From Metaphire vulgaris (taxonomy: Eukaryota; Annelida; Clitellata; Crassiclitellata; Megascolecidae): 64,000 nucleotides of DNA. The stretch covers positions 1,743,316-1,807,315 of the forward strand of contig CM030835.1 in assembly GCA_018105865.1 (NCBI GenBank). The letters are read 5' to 3'. Made by a program: the position numbers and the translations under genes. The notes under the pieces are model-generated. The model had not been told where the DNA came from. It searched no databases and worked only from the letters and a program-made list of their open reading frames with translations. Below, piece by piece: positions 1 to 21,869 of the stretch (its first letter is position 1; each line of letters starts with the position of its first letter).

Positions 1-219
1 GCATTTTTAGACATGGCGCTGTGTCTCTTGCCCCTTGCAAGAAATCCAAAAACAAGTGCAGAGTCTTTTGATGTAGAGGCACGCTTGAAAGACGAGTTTC
101 ACTTCTCAGCGTATCTTTTACAGAAACTTCACTGAATTTTTTAACCTATTTCAACAATTTCAAGATATTAACAAGACAGATTCATATGTTATTATGAATG
201 TGGTCATAATACTATGATT

Positions 220-482
220 TAGGGCTGCAAGAAAACCATGGTAAAAATTTGATAAATTGACATAATTTTTTGTTTTCTAATCCTTTATATAATGAATTGA
301 TGATTAATATTGATTAATTATTAGTTAATTAATTATTAATGAATGAAATTGTATGTAATCAATAATCGTGGTAAAATCACGGCCATCACGCAAAATCATG
401 GCAGTGGATTAAAGTCACGGCACTCGGCCAAAATCACGGTCTCCACGGCAACCGTGATTTTGTGATCTTTCTTGCAGCCCTG
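220..482. mobile_element. hAT-like MITE with 14-bp terminal inverted repeats
   Basis: AGGGCTGCAAGAAA at 221-234 is repeated inverted at 468-481. The interior has short repeats of AAAATCACGGC type. No clear 8-bp target duplication could be set. It lies in the intron before the first recognised receptor exon. Apart from it, bases 1-549 hold no exon I could support. Confidence 0.6.
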
Positions 483-549
483 ATTATAATGAATGCCATG
501 TATTTGGTTGAGTTATGAATTATTAAAACTTAAAGCTTTTTTTTCTTAG

Positions 550-9018
<8,469 letters not shown>

Positions 9019-10480
9019 CATACGCTGAAATTTACATTCTCCGTGCATTTAACAGAAATGATTCGATGAAGACAGTACTGTACCCAGTTTTACTTAAATG
9101 CAAGTTATTTCTATGCAGTTACTATTTCGAAACTCTTTTATTGAATCACCATGCTGTCAACAGTTTATTTGATATCTTGTATTTTGTATCTTTTTTTACC
9201 ATAAAGCACCCCTACTTGTGTCTTCTTCATAAGGTCATAGTTTATGTTATTATAGCTATAATGCTCAAATGCACAATTATTTTTTGTAATTTCATTATTG
9301 TATAATTGTGAATTTTTCTTTTAGGTTAAGAAACTTTAGTCATTAAGAAGATTAAATGCATAAATTTAGCTTTTGCACTTTTACATACAATGACCTACTG
9401 TTCATATCAAGATGGCAAATCACACAATCTATAATCAAACTGACCAAGATGGTATTGTAAATTTCCTTGCCTTTGATAGAGCATGTCTTCAACATCTGCA
9501 ATTTTACATAATACAACATTATACAAGTGTTTTGATTGTTGGCTGCCTTAGATCAGTTAAACGTCGATAAAGTACAGTGTCTAATTCAGATCATTTTGGA
9601 GCATAACCCCAAGAAGTAAGTTGTGGTTTCAAACACTTGATTTGAAAAAAACATTCACTTAAATGGCAATTTGAGTATTTTACTTCATTGCTTATTGCAC
9701 CATCTACATGTCAACAGAACCAATTGCTGACAGGGGTTGTTTAACTGGGATGGTGGACATTTTTTGCTCGTAAGACTTTTATAGTCATAGGATAGGGGCT
9801 GTACATTAATTACGTAAACAAATTAGGGGAAGGGTTTTTAAAAAGTTTGACAGTTGTTGACAGGGGAGGGGGTCAAGAAGTTGACGTCAACAATTTCATT
9901 TTTTTTACAAATGATAAAAAATAGGAAATTTCGTGGAATAATGTTTATTACAACGGAAAGAAGTCTGACAAATAAAAAAAGGTCATCACCACCACATCAT
10001 GGCACTTGCTGAACAAAGGAAAAGGTCTCTGCTGCAAAAATAATAACCTTCTAAACTTTTAGGGACCCGTCACTAGTCTTAGTGGAGGGGTCAGAAGTTT
10101 TTGACATACCGGTAATTATAGGGGGTCACTGAAAGTTGACAGTTGACAAGGGGGAAGGGGTCAAAAATTGCCCAAAAATTGTTGACATAATTAATGAATA
10201 GCCTCATAGGGCTTAGCCCCCCCCCGGTTTTTCCTGACTAGAACCGCCACTGCATCAGCCGATGGCACACCAATTTAAAATCATTGAAGCTCCAGATCAA
10301 ATCGAGGGTATCAGACAGCCAGTGACGTCTATGGTGGGGATATAAGGCAGGTGAAAAAGATGAGGTTTTACTCTTGTTCTAAATTTTTAATGCATTAGAC
10401 TTAGCAATCTGCACATTAGTATTTATTTATGACAGTTCAATTAATTTTAACTAAAGCGATGACATTCGAATGACCTAGTT
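9019..10480. other. 3' flank of the receptor gene
   Basis: AT-rich, with no coding exon recognised. The receptor 3' UTR should be here: candidate polyadenylation signals are ATTAAA near 9350 and AATAAA near 9971, but neither can be chosen. A G-rich mobile-element remnant ends near 10,250 (CTAGAACCGCCACTG, the inverted end of the CAGTGGCGGTTC family). Confidence 0.4.
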
Positions 10481-10982
10481 CAATCAACCAGTGGCGTAGC
10501 CAGAGTTTCAGGAAACAGTGGGGCCGTCGAGAAAGCATTTTGAATGAGACTTGAGTTAATTACGGCGCCCTGGAGAAAATTTTTCGAAGACAGTAAGACA
10601 ACTTATAGCAATCACCATTCAACGAGTAAATTTCCCACACGCTTTGTCAAAATCGTCTGAATGGGTGCACCGTTCCTTGTAGATACGCCAATGGCTTACT
10701 GAAAATGTGACATAAAAGTAGCAACCAATCAGAGGACTTTAGGTCAAATTAACGTCAAGTGATTGGTTGAAAACCCGGTTAGCAGTACTTTGGGCGGAAG
10801 TTCGACGAAGCTTCTAGAACATTCTACGTCCTTCGTTGATCGGGTGATGTCCTTTCTGCGTGTTCGTTCGTTCGTTCGTTCGTTCGAAATATCGTAGAAT
10901 TTTCTAGAAAATTCGACAACATTTCGGTCGTTAGTTACTACAACAGTTTAGAAACTCATATACAGGTCAGATGGTTAGATAA

Positions 10983-11034
10983 GTGGTTTTTACACAGGCT
11001 TACTTAGCCTCCTAAACCACTTAAACTATTATTA

Positions 11035-11121
<87 letters not shown>

Positions 11122-11170
11122 GTAACAGTGGTTCTCACAGTCCCTACTGAACCACTTTAAAACTTGTTAT
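10983..11170. repeat. (ATT)n tract between two small hairpin modules
   Basis: Left module 10983-11030 has self-complementary ends (AGTGGTTT ... AAACCACT) around AGGCTTACTTAGCCT. The (ATT)n tract spans about 11046-11120. The right module, 11124-11170, has AGTGGTTC ... GAACCACT ends. Related modules also border AT-rich microsatellites at 7647, 20054, 26370, 46119 and 56153. Confidence 0.85.
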
Positions 11171-11210
11171 ATTATATATTATTATATTATACTAGGTTAT
11201 GGTTAAGGTG

Positions 11211-11288
11211 TTAACCCCTTAACCGCGACGGCTCAGAGCCGTCCAGTTTACATTGAGTTACAGATTTATTCCCCAGTTAAGGGGTTAA
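11211..11288. mobile_element. piggyBac-like mini-MITE, copy 1
   Basis: TTAA at both ends, inverted ends TTAACCCCTTAAC / GTTAAGGGGTTAA, 78 bp in total. The core contains CATTGAGTTACAG, shared with copies at 39204, 42665 and 60896. TTAA flanks with CCC/GGG termini are the hallmark of piggyBac insertions. The core is more diverged than in the other copies. Confidence 0.8.
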
Positions 11289-12180
11289 GGCGACAGTTGG
11301 GGTTTGTTAAGGTGTTGGTAAGTCAGCACCTTTCAAGGGGCGGCATTTTATCTAATATAATTTTATGACTAGGAATACTGTTAATACTGAATAGTATTAG
11401 AGTTTAGGTAACTAGTTTAAGTCTTTACAACGCGGCTGGTATGAGCATTTCAGATGTCGTCATATAATATTAATAATTTATTACTATAAAATTATGTAAC
11501 TAAGTGCCATGAGACTGCAATTTGTGTAATCTAATATAGGTAGCATATATATATATATGATATAGGTAGGATAAGGTTTAGCATTTCCCATTGTGACATT
11601 CAGTGTATTTTGTTTGGGGCGTTTGGGCCAAGGACATTTTCATGGCGATGACTGCGAATATTTTCTGCATTCTTCTCCAGTCTTGTGCAGTCTTTCTGCA
11701 TATCTTGTGCAGCCTTCTGCAGTCTTCTGCAGTTGTCTGCATATCTTCTGCTATCTTCCTAAGTTGTAGTGCGGCACGTGCGGCGAAATCCTTGCGCAAG
11801 GTCTAAGTCGCGATTAGTTTTAGGGTGATATTCGCACGATTCAAAGTGGATTTGTCCAAATTCTTTCATTTGTTCGTATTTCAGGGATGTTAAAATGGTT
11901 AAACACTGAATGTCATAATCTAATTTAATTAGGATATTGCAGGCCTATGGTAAAGACTAACTAATAGTATGCTTAGGGGCAGTGTCATGGCAATGGCAAT
12001 ATTTGGATGCTCATACTAATATGATAATTAGTCAAAAAAGTTTTTAATTAATATTTTATCTAGAATATTAAATTAGCAAAGCCGTCTCTTGAATGTTGCT
12101 GACTGCCATCATAGATAGATAGAGGCAGATAGGCAGTGATTTGATTTAGGTCTACAGGTACCGTCCTTGAGGATCAGCAT
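11289..12180. other. Non-coding flank of the tandem array
   Basis: No gene recognised. Bases 11680-11750 contain irregular short repeats of a GCAGTCTTCTGCA type that give overlapping reading frames on both strands. Confidence 0.4.
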
Positions 12181-15110
12181 CGCGAAGACCTCCAGCCTAC
12201 TTTGTTTCTGTATTGTTATGCATTGCATTACTGTTTTGATTCTATTTTCAGCTTTTTTTTTCAGCATCGCAGAGACCCAGCCGACTTCATCCGACCTCGA
12301 GACCGTTCAAGCATCAGGAACAGCACCGACCGACTGCAGATTCCCAATTTTCGGGTCCCGGCCCCATTTTGTCCCTGTATTATATTTATTTTCTGTGTTA
12401 TGCATTGCATTACTATTTTGATGTCTGCTTTCAATTTTTTTTCAGCATCGCAAAGACCCAGCCGACTTCAGCCGACTTCATCCGACTTCGAGACTTTCAA
12501 GCATCAGGAACAGCATCGTCCGACTGCAGCCGCCAATCTTCGAGTTCCCCGTTCCATTTTGTCCCTGTATTATATTTATTTTCTGTGTTATGCATTGCAT
12601 TACTATTTTGATGTCTGCTTTCAATTTTTTTTCAGCATCGCAAAGACAGCCGACTTCAGCCGAATTCATCCGACTTCGAGACTTTCAAGCATCAGGAACA
12701 GCATCGACCGACTGCAGCCGCCAATCTTCGAGTTCTCCGCCCCAGTTTGTCCGTGTATTATATTTATTTTCTGTATTATGCACTGCATTACTGTTTTGGT
12801 GTCTATTTTCAGCTTTTTCAGCATAGCAAAGACCTCCAGCCGACTTCATCCGACTTCGACACCGTCAAGATCAGCAACAGCACCGACCGACTGCAGTGCC
12901 CAATTTTCGGAGCCCCCGCCCCAGTTTGTCCCTGTATTATATTTATTTTCTGTATTATGCATTGCATTACTGTTTTGATGTCTGTTTTCAGCTTTTTTTT
13001 CAGCACCGCAAAGACCCAGCCGACTTCGAGACCGTCGAGCATCAGAAACAGCACCGACCGACTGCACCGCCAATCTTCGAGTCCCCCGCCCCAGTTTGTC
13101 CCTGTATTATATTTATTTTCTGTATTATGCATTGCATTACTGTTTTGATGTCTGTTTTCAGCTTTTTTTCAGCACCGCAAAGACCCAGCCGACTTCGAGA
13201 CCGTCAAGCATCAGGAACAGCACCGACCGACTTCACCGCCAATTTTCGGAGCCCCCGCCCCAGTTTGTCCCTGTATTATATTTATTTTCTGTATTATGCA
13301 TTGCATTACTGTTTTGATGTCTGTTTTCAGCTTTTTTTCAGCACCGCAAAGACCCAGCCGACTTCGATACCGTCAAGCATCAGGAACAGCACCGACCGAC
13401 TGCAGTGCCCAATTTTCGGAGCCCCGCCCCAGTTTGTCCCTGTATTATATTTATTTTCTGTATTATGCATTGCATTACTGTTTTGATGTCTGTTTTCAGC
13501 TTTTTTTTCAGCACCGCAAAGACCCAGCCGACTTCGAGACCGTCAAGCATCAGGAACAGCACCGACCGACTGCAGTGCCCAATTTTCGGAGCCCCCGCCC
13601 CAGTTTGTCCCTGTATTATATTTATTTTCTGTATTATGCATTGCATTACTGTTTTGATGTCTGTTTTCAGCTTTTTTTTCAGCACCGCAAAGACCCAGCC
13701 GACTTCGATACCGTCAAGCATCAGGAACAGCACCGACCGACTGCAGTGCCCAATTTTCGGAGCCCCCGCCCCAGTTTGTCCCTGTATTATATTTATTTTC
13801 TGTATTATGCATTGCATTACTGTTTTGATGTCTGTTTTCAGCTTTTTTTCAGCACCGCAAAGACCCAGCCGACTTCGAGACCGTCAAGCATCAGGAACAG
13901 CACCGACCGACTGCAGGCGCCAATTTTCGGAGCCCCCGCCCCAGTTTGTCCCTGTATTATATTTATTTTCTGTATTATGCATTGCATTACTGTTTTGATG
14001 TCTGTTTTCAGCTTTTTTTTCAGCACCGCAAAGACCCAGCCGACTTCGAGACCGTCGAGCATCAGGAACAGCACCGACCGACTGCACCGCCAATCTTCGA
14101 GTCCCCCGCCCCAGTTTGTCCCTGTATTATATTTATTTTCTGTATTATGCATTGCATTACTGTTTTGATGTCTGTTTTCAGCTTTTTTTTCAGCACCGCA
14201 AAGACCCAGCCGACTTCGAGACCGTCAAGCATCAGGAACAGCACCGACCGACTGCAGTGCCCAATTTTCGGAGCCCCCACCCCAGTTTGTCCCTGTATTA
14301 TATTTATTTTCTGTATTATGCATTGCATTACTGTTTTGATGTCTGTTTTCAGCTTTTTTTCAGCACCGCAAAGACCCAGCCGACTTCGAGACCGTCAAGC
14401 ATCAGGAACAGCACCGACCGACTGCAGTGCCCAATTTTCGGAGCCCCCGCCCCAGTTTGTCCCTGTATTTTATTTATTTTCTGTATTATGCATTGCATTA
14501 CTGTTTTGATGTCTGTTTTCAGCTTTTTTCAGCACCGCAAAGACCCAGCCGACTTCGAGACCGTCAAGCATCAGGAACAGCACCGACCGACTGCAGTGCC
14601 CAATTTTTGGAGCCCCGCCCCAGTTTGTCCCTGTATTATATTTATTTTCTGTATTATGCATTGCATTACTGTTTTGATGTCTGTTTTCAGCTTTTTTTCA
14701 GCACCGCAAAGACCCAGCCGACTTCGAGACCAGTTTGTCGAGCATCAGGAACAGTTTTGACCGACTGCACCGCCAATCTTCGAGACCCCATCAGGAACAG
14801 CACCCCAGTTTGTCCCTGTATTATATTTATTTTCTGTATTATGCATTGCATTACTGTTTTGATGTCTGTTTTCAGCTTTTTTTTCAGCACCGCAAAGACC
14901 CAGCCGACTTCGAGACCGTCAAGCATCAGGAACAGCACCGACCGACTGCACCGCCAATCTTCGAGTCCCCCGCCCCAGTTTGTCCCTGTATTATATTTAT
15001 TTTCTGTATTATGCATTGCATTACTGTTTTGATGTCTGTTTTCAGCTTTTTTTCAGCATCCCAGCCGACTTCAACCGACTTCGAGACCGTCAAAAGTCAG
15101 CAACAGCACC
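12181..15110 (+). repeat. Tandem array, 17 copies of a ~170-bp unit
   Basis: The landmark GCATTGCATTACT recurs at about 12220, 12402, 12592, 12780 (diverged), 12959, 13129, 13298, 13467, 13638, 13809, 13979, 14149, 14320, 14490, 14658, 14843 and 15013. Spacing is 168-171 bp in the homogeneous middle and 179-190 bp in the older left copies. Each unit has a pyrimidine-rich stretch ending in TTTTCAG, a GC-rich ~90-bp block that starts CACCGCAAAGACCCAGCC, and an AT-rich block. The units are open in several frames but 170 is not a multiple of 3, so frames shift from copy to copy and one continuous protein is unlikely. The right end decays near 15,060-15,150. No family recognised. Confidence 0.9.
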
Positions 15111-15902
15111 GACTGCAGCGCCGGACCCGGGTCCCCCGACTTCGAGACCAGCGGCCGTCCCATTTTTGCTGACGTCGTTTTTTCGTGTGTTTTTTGCATT
15201 TAGATATTTGTCATGTTGCATTTAATTCTTGTTTTTTATATGTGTTAATTCTGTACATTTTTTGGGGTGCATGCACCCTACCTTTTTATATTGTCTGTAA
15301 ATCATATTAATGATTTTGTATGTGACATTAGTGTTTTTTGTACTTATTTGAGGTGTAATTCCCGCAATGAGCATCATTATTGTGATTGTTATAGTTGCTT
15401 CTTCTTGCGTTTGTTAGTTATTTTTATGCTGTTTTTCAGGTGTTTTACTAACATACTAACATACCTGTGCATGTATTTTTTTTATTGTGCATGCTGATGC
15501 TCATTGTGGGTGTCCAGGACGGGGTATTTCATGTTTCGGGTAAGAAAATTCTGAAACTCCCAACAGTTAGCAGTATAATATATTTCAAAAAAGCAGAATT
15601 TTCCAAATTTTGTTTTATCCTTTTCTTAATTTCAAACTTAATATGATTGACTGTTGGGAGTCATGATTGTTTCATTTCTTTTGGACCTTCCCTTTTCTCT
15701 CAAAATTTCTGTGTGCCCTTAATATTTTGGTTGCAAAATTTACACTGAAAAATTGTAGTTATCAAATTTTCCAGGGGGGCCCGTCCCTCTCATGCTCACA
15801 GCCTCATCGTGGCGAGAGGGTGAACAGCTAATCAGATGGGTTCTCTTGAGGGTGTCCTGCATGTACCGGACAGTTTCAATGATTAGCTGGCCAATGTGAG
15901 CA
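15111..15902. other. Flank of the tandem array
   Basis: No gene recognised. Two short inverted repeats are visible: AATGAGCATCA near 15,366 with TGATGCTCATT near 15,494, and ACTCCCAACAGT near 15,556 with ACTGTTGGGAGT near 15,650. They could mark the edge of the element that carries the array. Confidence 0.4.
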
Positions 15903-15910
15903 CCACTCGT

Positions 15911-16092
15911 CAGTGGCGGCTCCACCGGGGGGGCCAGTGCCCCCCTTATTGAGAGCCTGGCCCCCCCAGTGTCCCCAAGTTGGACCCTATCCTTAATGCT
16001 ACATACATTAAACAACAAATGGTGTGCCCTCCATGATTAGAAGTTGCCCCCCCAACGGCCCCCCCACTTGCCAAATCCTAGAGCCACCACTG
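15911..16092. mobile_element. hAT-like MITE, family B (CAGTGGCGGCTC ends)
   Basis: 182 bp with ends CAGTGGCGGCTCC / GAGCCACCACTG and an exact 8-bp duplication, CCACTCGT, at 15903-15910 and 16093-16100. The interior (AATGCTACATACATTAAACA) is shared with copies at 26149, 26717 and 36087. Confidence 0.93.
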
Positions 16093-16100
16093 CCACTCGT

Positions 16101-19100
16101 ACAATTTGACTGCATGTCTGACATTGGTCTGTTTTGTCTTTGTAGTATGGTGTGCTCGCGTTCCGAAGGATCTTCCGGGTGTTTTCGCTGTTGCCGTAAT
16201 TTGGTTCGCCATCTCGTTGACTCTACTGAAATTTGGTCGGGTGTTGCTTATCCAGATCTGCACCAACCGATTGTCGTTCCAGTTTCAACTCCAGTTGAAT
16301 CGACATAGAGTTCGACAACAGATGACATGGCAATCTGAACCAACCGATTGAATCGACAGAGTTTGACATGACAATGCACTCTACCACCTAAGCAGACCTT
16401 CAAGAACTATTTCTGTGCTCATTGTTGACTTGTTAATGCTGTCGACAGCACCTTTGACTTTGGCATTTGCTCTGTTTCCAATGATGCACAAATTGTTCGT
16501 ATAGCGTGAAAGTCTTAAGTGCCTAAGAATAAGTACTGTTCAACTGTTGTGCTACTTTTTAAAGTGCTGTACAGTATAAATCAATGAGAAAGTCATATAC
16601 GATAACTCCAGAAGAAATACTTTTATATATTTTATTAATAAGAATAGATAAAGTTAGTTGTATTTAAAAGTAGATATATTATATTATTTCTCTTCAAAAA
16701 ATTATTTCCTCCATAGCTGCAACGTCCCAACCACAAGGACCCTTTGGATTAAATACAATATTATATCTACTGATATCAACCTCGACAAAAATGTAAAATA
16801 TCTGGATACTTATAATAATAAATATGATAATAATGTTTTGTGGTTCAGTAGGTCAAAATAGCGTGAGATCTCAATATAGCGTGATACAGATAACAATTCT
16901 AACGGTGTGCTAGAGAAATTGCTAGAAGACATTCAAAATTCACAAAGAAGACATCAAGTTCTTATACAGTACAATCTCATTATAGGGAACCTGGTGAGAG
17001 CAGGATCTAAGCAAGTAAGCACAACATGATCAAAATGGTTCTCATACACTTTGCAGGCAGTTAGGTTGTCCTTTGTATACAAATTCTTCCAGACTAGAAA
17101 TAATAATACGAAAAATCCAAACTGTTTGAAATAGAAGGAATCATGGGGATTTGACATGGGTTGCATTTTTTAGTCCAAAAAATATTCAATAGATAAATAA
17201 TCAAGGTCTGTCTGCATAATACGAGATTTGTTAAACCCATTTAGAGAATGACTCTCTCCCATTTATTAATTATTAACACGATACAGATGTTTGGCCATAA
17301 CACTGTGAGCAAAAATCTTAAGTTGAGAAAATGCCAGTCAAACTTTTAAAAACCTCTCTATACAAAATACATGCAAAAACTATCACTAATGTCTACCATT
17401 TACAACAAGAAATATCATCAAACAACACAGCAAGCTGCCATTCCAACCAAACAATGACAAAGTCACTGTTGAAGCAAAAAAAATTACAAAGTCCACACAA
17501 ACTACTACTACTGCTACTACTACTACTCCTACTGCTGTTAGGCCAGCAATGATCTACACCAGAAAGGAAAAAGTCATATGCATGCATACAAAACATGGTA
17601 AACAAGAAATAGGAATTGGGACAACAGCATTTGATTCGTAATGTAAAATGTACAAAATGGGAAAACGTAAAACAGGTTACGATGCTACAGAGCACTAAAA
17701 ATTCACGCAGATTACAACAACAGTCGGGACTATGGAGACAAATGATTAAACGATGAGATAAAAGGACGACAAAACACAAATGTCATTGCACGGCTCGCTT
17801 CAAAAGGCAACAGCTTAAATTTCCTGCAATTCTGTGCTCTGCCGCGGATAAAAAAGTCTCCCTTGAAATTACGTGGGAGTCTTGAATCAAAAATTTTCAA
17901 AATTTCCAGATCTCACATCTGCAACTGCAAAAAATGCTACAAAAGCTGATCTGTTGGCCCTCTGGTCTTTTAAGTTACAGTTAAATGATTCCAAAAATTT
18001 CCTGATATGTAGTGCAAGTGATAAGAGAGACTGGTTTTGAAAAAGATGCCGATATGATAATCACAATCAAATGGAAAATACACAAATTCAAACACGCTGA
18101 CAAAAAATTCTAAGAATTGGTACGATAAGATGTCAGGAATTCTACAGCCGGAACTAGTAATCACGCTATTTTAAAAATTCACACCAGAAGGTTTACATTT
18201 GGTTAAACCAAAAGACTTATTTTGAATAATTTATTAACGGAAAAGGTGAGAAATACAAGCAGAATATTTTCAATCAGCAATCCTGTATGAAAGTACAACT
18301 ACAACCCCCCCCCCCAGCCCTCCGTCTAACTTTGAGGAGTGATCCAACATATTTGATTGAGAAACATATTCAAAATATCATCACTCCTAAAGTCACACAA
18401 TCCCCTGAATAATCCCTTGAAAATGTTGATTGCAATTGACTTCATTCGTAGTCGCAAGCCAGAATTCAAATCTGTTATTGTGCACAATCACCATTTCATC
18501 TTTTCACATCAATATATTGTTTTGACTTCTTTGATAGATACTATCATGGATTAGAACAATAAAAAATATGAAGCAATCGCTATACTATTTAGAAAATTAT
18601 GATCCTGCACAAGATTTGAACAAAGACCAAAGGACTTAGTAGTAACAATAAAGCATAAATTCAATTTGTCAAAGCATGATTTAAATCAAATATAAAATAT
18701 GGCCATGATAAAACATCCTGCTCATAATACAAACACTGCACATAATATAGATTTCTTGACACACTGGCTAAACAAAGTGACCTCCAGTCTGACTAAACTA
18801 ATCAATTCAACAAGCAAAACACCATAAACAAAAGCTGCAAAAACCCTTGATTAAATCACCAAAACCCCCAAAAAGCAGGTGCAAAAAATTCTTACCAAGT
18901 TGAAATATATTGCCCACCTTACTCAGATATTGTTATTATTTTAAAATTTAAGATGTAGGTTTCACTATCACACAGCATCCCTTGGTACATCTATCAAAGG
19001 CAAACGTCCTTTGAACCATTTGAACACAATGACAAAAACTTTGACTAAACAATGTGAAACCTTTAACATTTCTCCATTTACAGGAAAATTACGCTTACAA

Positions 19101-19501
19101 TGCCACAAACAAGTAAACCCTTGAATAACAAGCGCAGAATTTGATATCAACACTGCAACATGGTAACTAAGTCAGAATACACACAAAGATATGAAGTAGT
19201 GAGGCCAGACATATGCACACATATCTGCGGTTCAACAGAGATCCGACAGATTCGAGTATGACCACATGAGGAGACACGGCTACTACTGTATGTGTAGCCG
19301 TTTGACGAGTAGAACAAGGAGAGAAGTCTGAGCCAAGCAATCTGCCATCTTCTGCTGGGAAATGTCCTCCGGTACAAATGCAGGGAACACATCGTCACAG
19401 AAACCGAAAACACAGGAAATGCGATCAGAAAGTGGCACCGTTTTGCAGACGACGTTTCAACTCAAAGCTGTTCTGCTTCGCCGGACTCTTTGCAGCAGCG
19501 C
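16101..19501. other. Long region between the array and PTDSS1; possible PTDSS1 3' UTR
   Basis: AT-rich and CpG-poor, with no recognisable exon on either strand. It lies directly downstream of the minus-strand PTDSS1 stop codon, so part may be its 3' UTR. Several TTTATT motifs (AATAAA on the minus strand) occur but none can be singled out. A CTACTACTACTG-type short repeat is at about 17505-17540. Confidence 0.35.
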
Positions 19502-21706
19502 TCAGAGGAGGAGGAGGAGGGGAGCCTGGCATCGAAGACTCTGTCCGCCATTGGTCGCCCAGTTCCTGGCGCCGCCGTCACCGCCACCACCGGCCTGGAG
19601 CAGCTGGTCCTTCGCTTTCCTAATGTTCCTGCTAAGTTTCACAATATCCGTTTCTTTTCGCTGTGGAAAAAGATCAACTGATTTAATAGAAAAACTAAAC
19701 ACAATTTATGGTGAGGACTCTTCAATGACAGGCTTAATAAAGAGTTAAGTGACCGCATAAAGCACTGTCCTGAATGAATGACTATTTTTTGAATTCATCA
19801 AAGGTCAACTCGACCTTATGTGCATTCTATATGTGAATACATATGCATTGATAATTAATCAGTGCACGTCTGTATATGAATTTAGGAATGTACATGTGAA
19901 TTCAAGCAGTCCATCACAAAGGCATTGCTTATAAGCGAACTACCGGTAAATGTCCTACTTTACCTTATGTTAAGTTACCTTATAAGAACTAACCTTGCCA
20001 TTGCCATACCTCATGGTACAAAGACATGCACTTTAATAATAATAATAATAATAATGTGATTTTAAGTGGTTTAGGAGGCTAAGGAAGCCTGTGTGAAAAC
20101 CACTGATGTAACCATCTGCATTCAATAACCTAGTTTATCTAGACAGCCTTTAAATCCGTTTACTGTTTCAACTGTCACTCCCACCTTGTCCAAACTGTTC
20201 CATTTGTCCACAACCCTTGCACTAAAAAAGTTTTTCTTTCTTGGACCAACCCTCTGCTTAAACAATTTGCACTTGTGGCCTCTTGTGCTGCTATAGTGTG
20301 CCAATGTAAAGAATCGATCATATGGCACATCTACTTTCCCAGTCATTATTTTGTATGTTTCTATCAAATCCCCTCTCTCTCTTCTCCTTTCTAATGTTGT
20401 CAGTCCACAATATTGAAGTCTTTTTCGTAGCTTAAATTATGGCACCCATTGACCATCTTCGTTGCTCGTCTTTGCACTTTTTCTAAAAGTTCTATATCTT
20501 TTTTCAAGAATGGATTCCAAGCCTGAACACAGTATTCTAGATGAGGCCTTACTAATGACTTATAAAGTTTAATGATTACCTCTTTGTCACGACTCACAAT
20601 TGTCCTTTTCATCATTCCCAACACTTGGTTTTCCCTTTTTTGCTGCCTCCATGCATTGGTGAGATGGATTCATACTTCTATGGATGATTATCCCCAAGTC
20701 TCTTTCTTTTTCTGTTGTGGTTAGAACCTTCCCCCCTAAAGAATATTCATTACCATTATTAGACTTCCCAACATGCATTAGTAAGTAAAAGTAAAGTCCT
20801 TCCCGAGCACTCAAGGTTAACCTCAAGGCTCATAGGGCGGCGCTGATCTCCGTTACCAAGGCCCTCAGCCAGGCGACTGGTGCAAGGTTACATGATACGG
20901 GGCCAGTGTTCTCATGCAACGCGCCTGTTTACTTCGCGGATTAATCCGCTACTCATTTGCCATCACCATCTGGCGAAAGAAGGCTGAGTCGACCTTAGGG
21001 CTCCCATGCATTACAGAACATTTATCAATATTGAAAAGCATCTGCCAGTCCTTTGCAATGGCAAGTCTTACCTTGCCTTGTTTTGCACGAATCGCACAGC
21101 CGTAGATGCAGAGAATACTAGAAAACATCTGAAACAGAATGCAAAAATAAGAAGAACATTCAATGAACAATATTCACCACACACGTTTTGGTTGGCTCAT
21201 TTTCAACTTTATTCAACTCTTTTTGTGAACATCCTCCCCCCCAATACAATGCACAGCATATTTACATAGGGTAATGCAGTCATCATAGGTGCTACACATG
21301 GTTATAAGCAAAATGCATAATGTGACAAAGATGTGGTAAATAAAACTAAACTGTGTACAGTCAATGCACGGAGGTACAAAGAACAGAGGACAGTGCAAGA
21401 GAAGCAACTTCTGTGGATTAGCGCAAAACTTTAGTAATAATTATTAGAAAGTGTGATTCTAACAGAAAGTACAGAGTGTACCAGTACTGTACCTGAAATA
21501 TAAGCCAGTACAAGACATACAACATCTGAGTCTGTTTGAAAATCTGAGCTCCAAATTTCACGCATACAATGAATTCCGTTAATGTTATTGCACTAAAAAA
21601 TAACCACAAAAACCTATTTACCCAGACTGCATCATTTCAGCAATAAAACAACGACAGAGTACAAGACTTAACACAGACCAAGACTCCTGAACAAGAATAG
21701 ATTCTT

Positions 21707-21737
<31 letters not shown>

Positions 21738-21796
21738 TGTTTATAAGAAATAGAAGATACATTGCAATTAGTAAATGTGATGCGTAGTGATGATGA

Positions 21797-21869
<73 letters not shown>

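Noticed and set aside
11..133. Open frame from ATG at 14 next to a TTTTTAG acceptor-like site
   Set aside because: No EGF or FAS1 pattern, no suitable donor giving the phase needed by the exon at 550.
12202..15225. Overlapping frames of 100-290 codons across the tandem array, both strands
   Set aside because: They are shadows of a ~170-bp repeat lacking stops; frames change from unit to unit and show no conserved domain.
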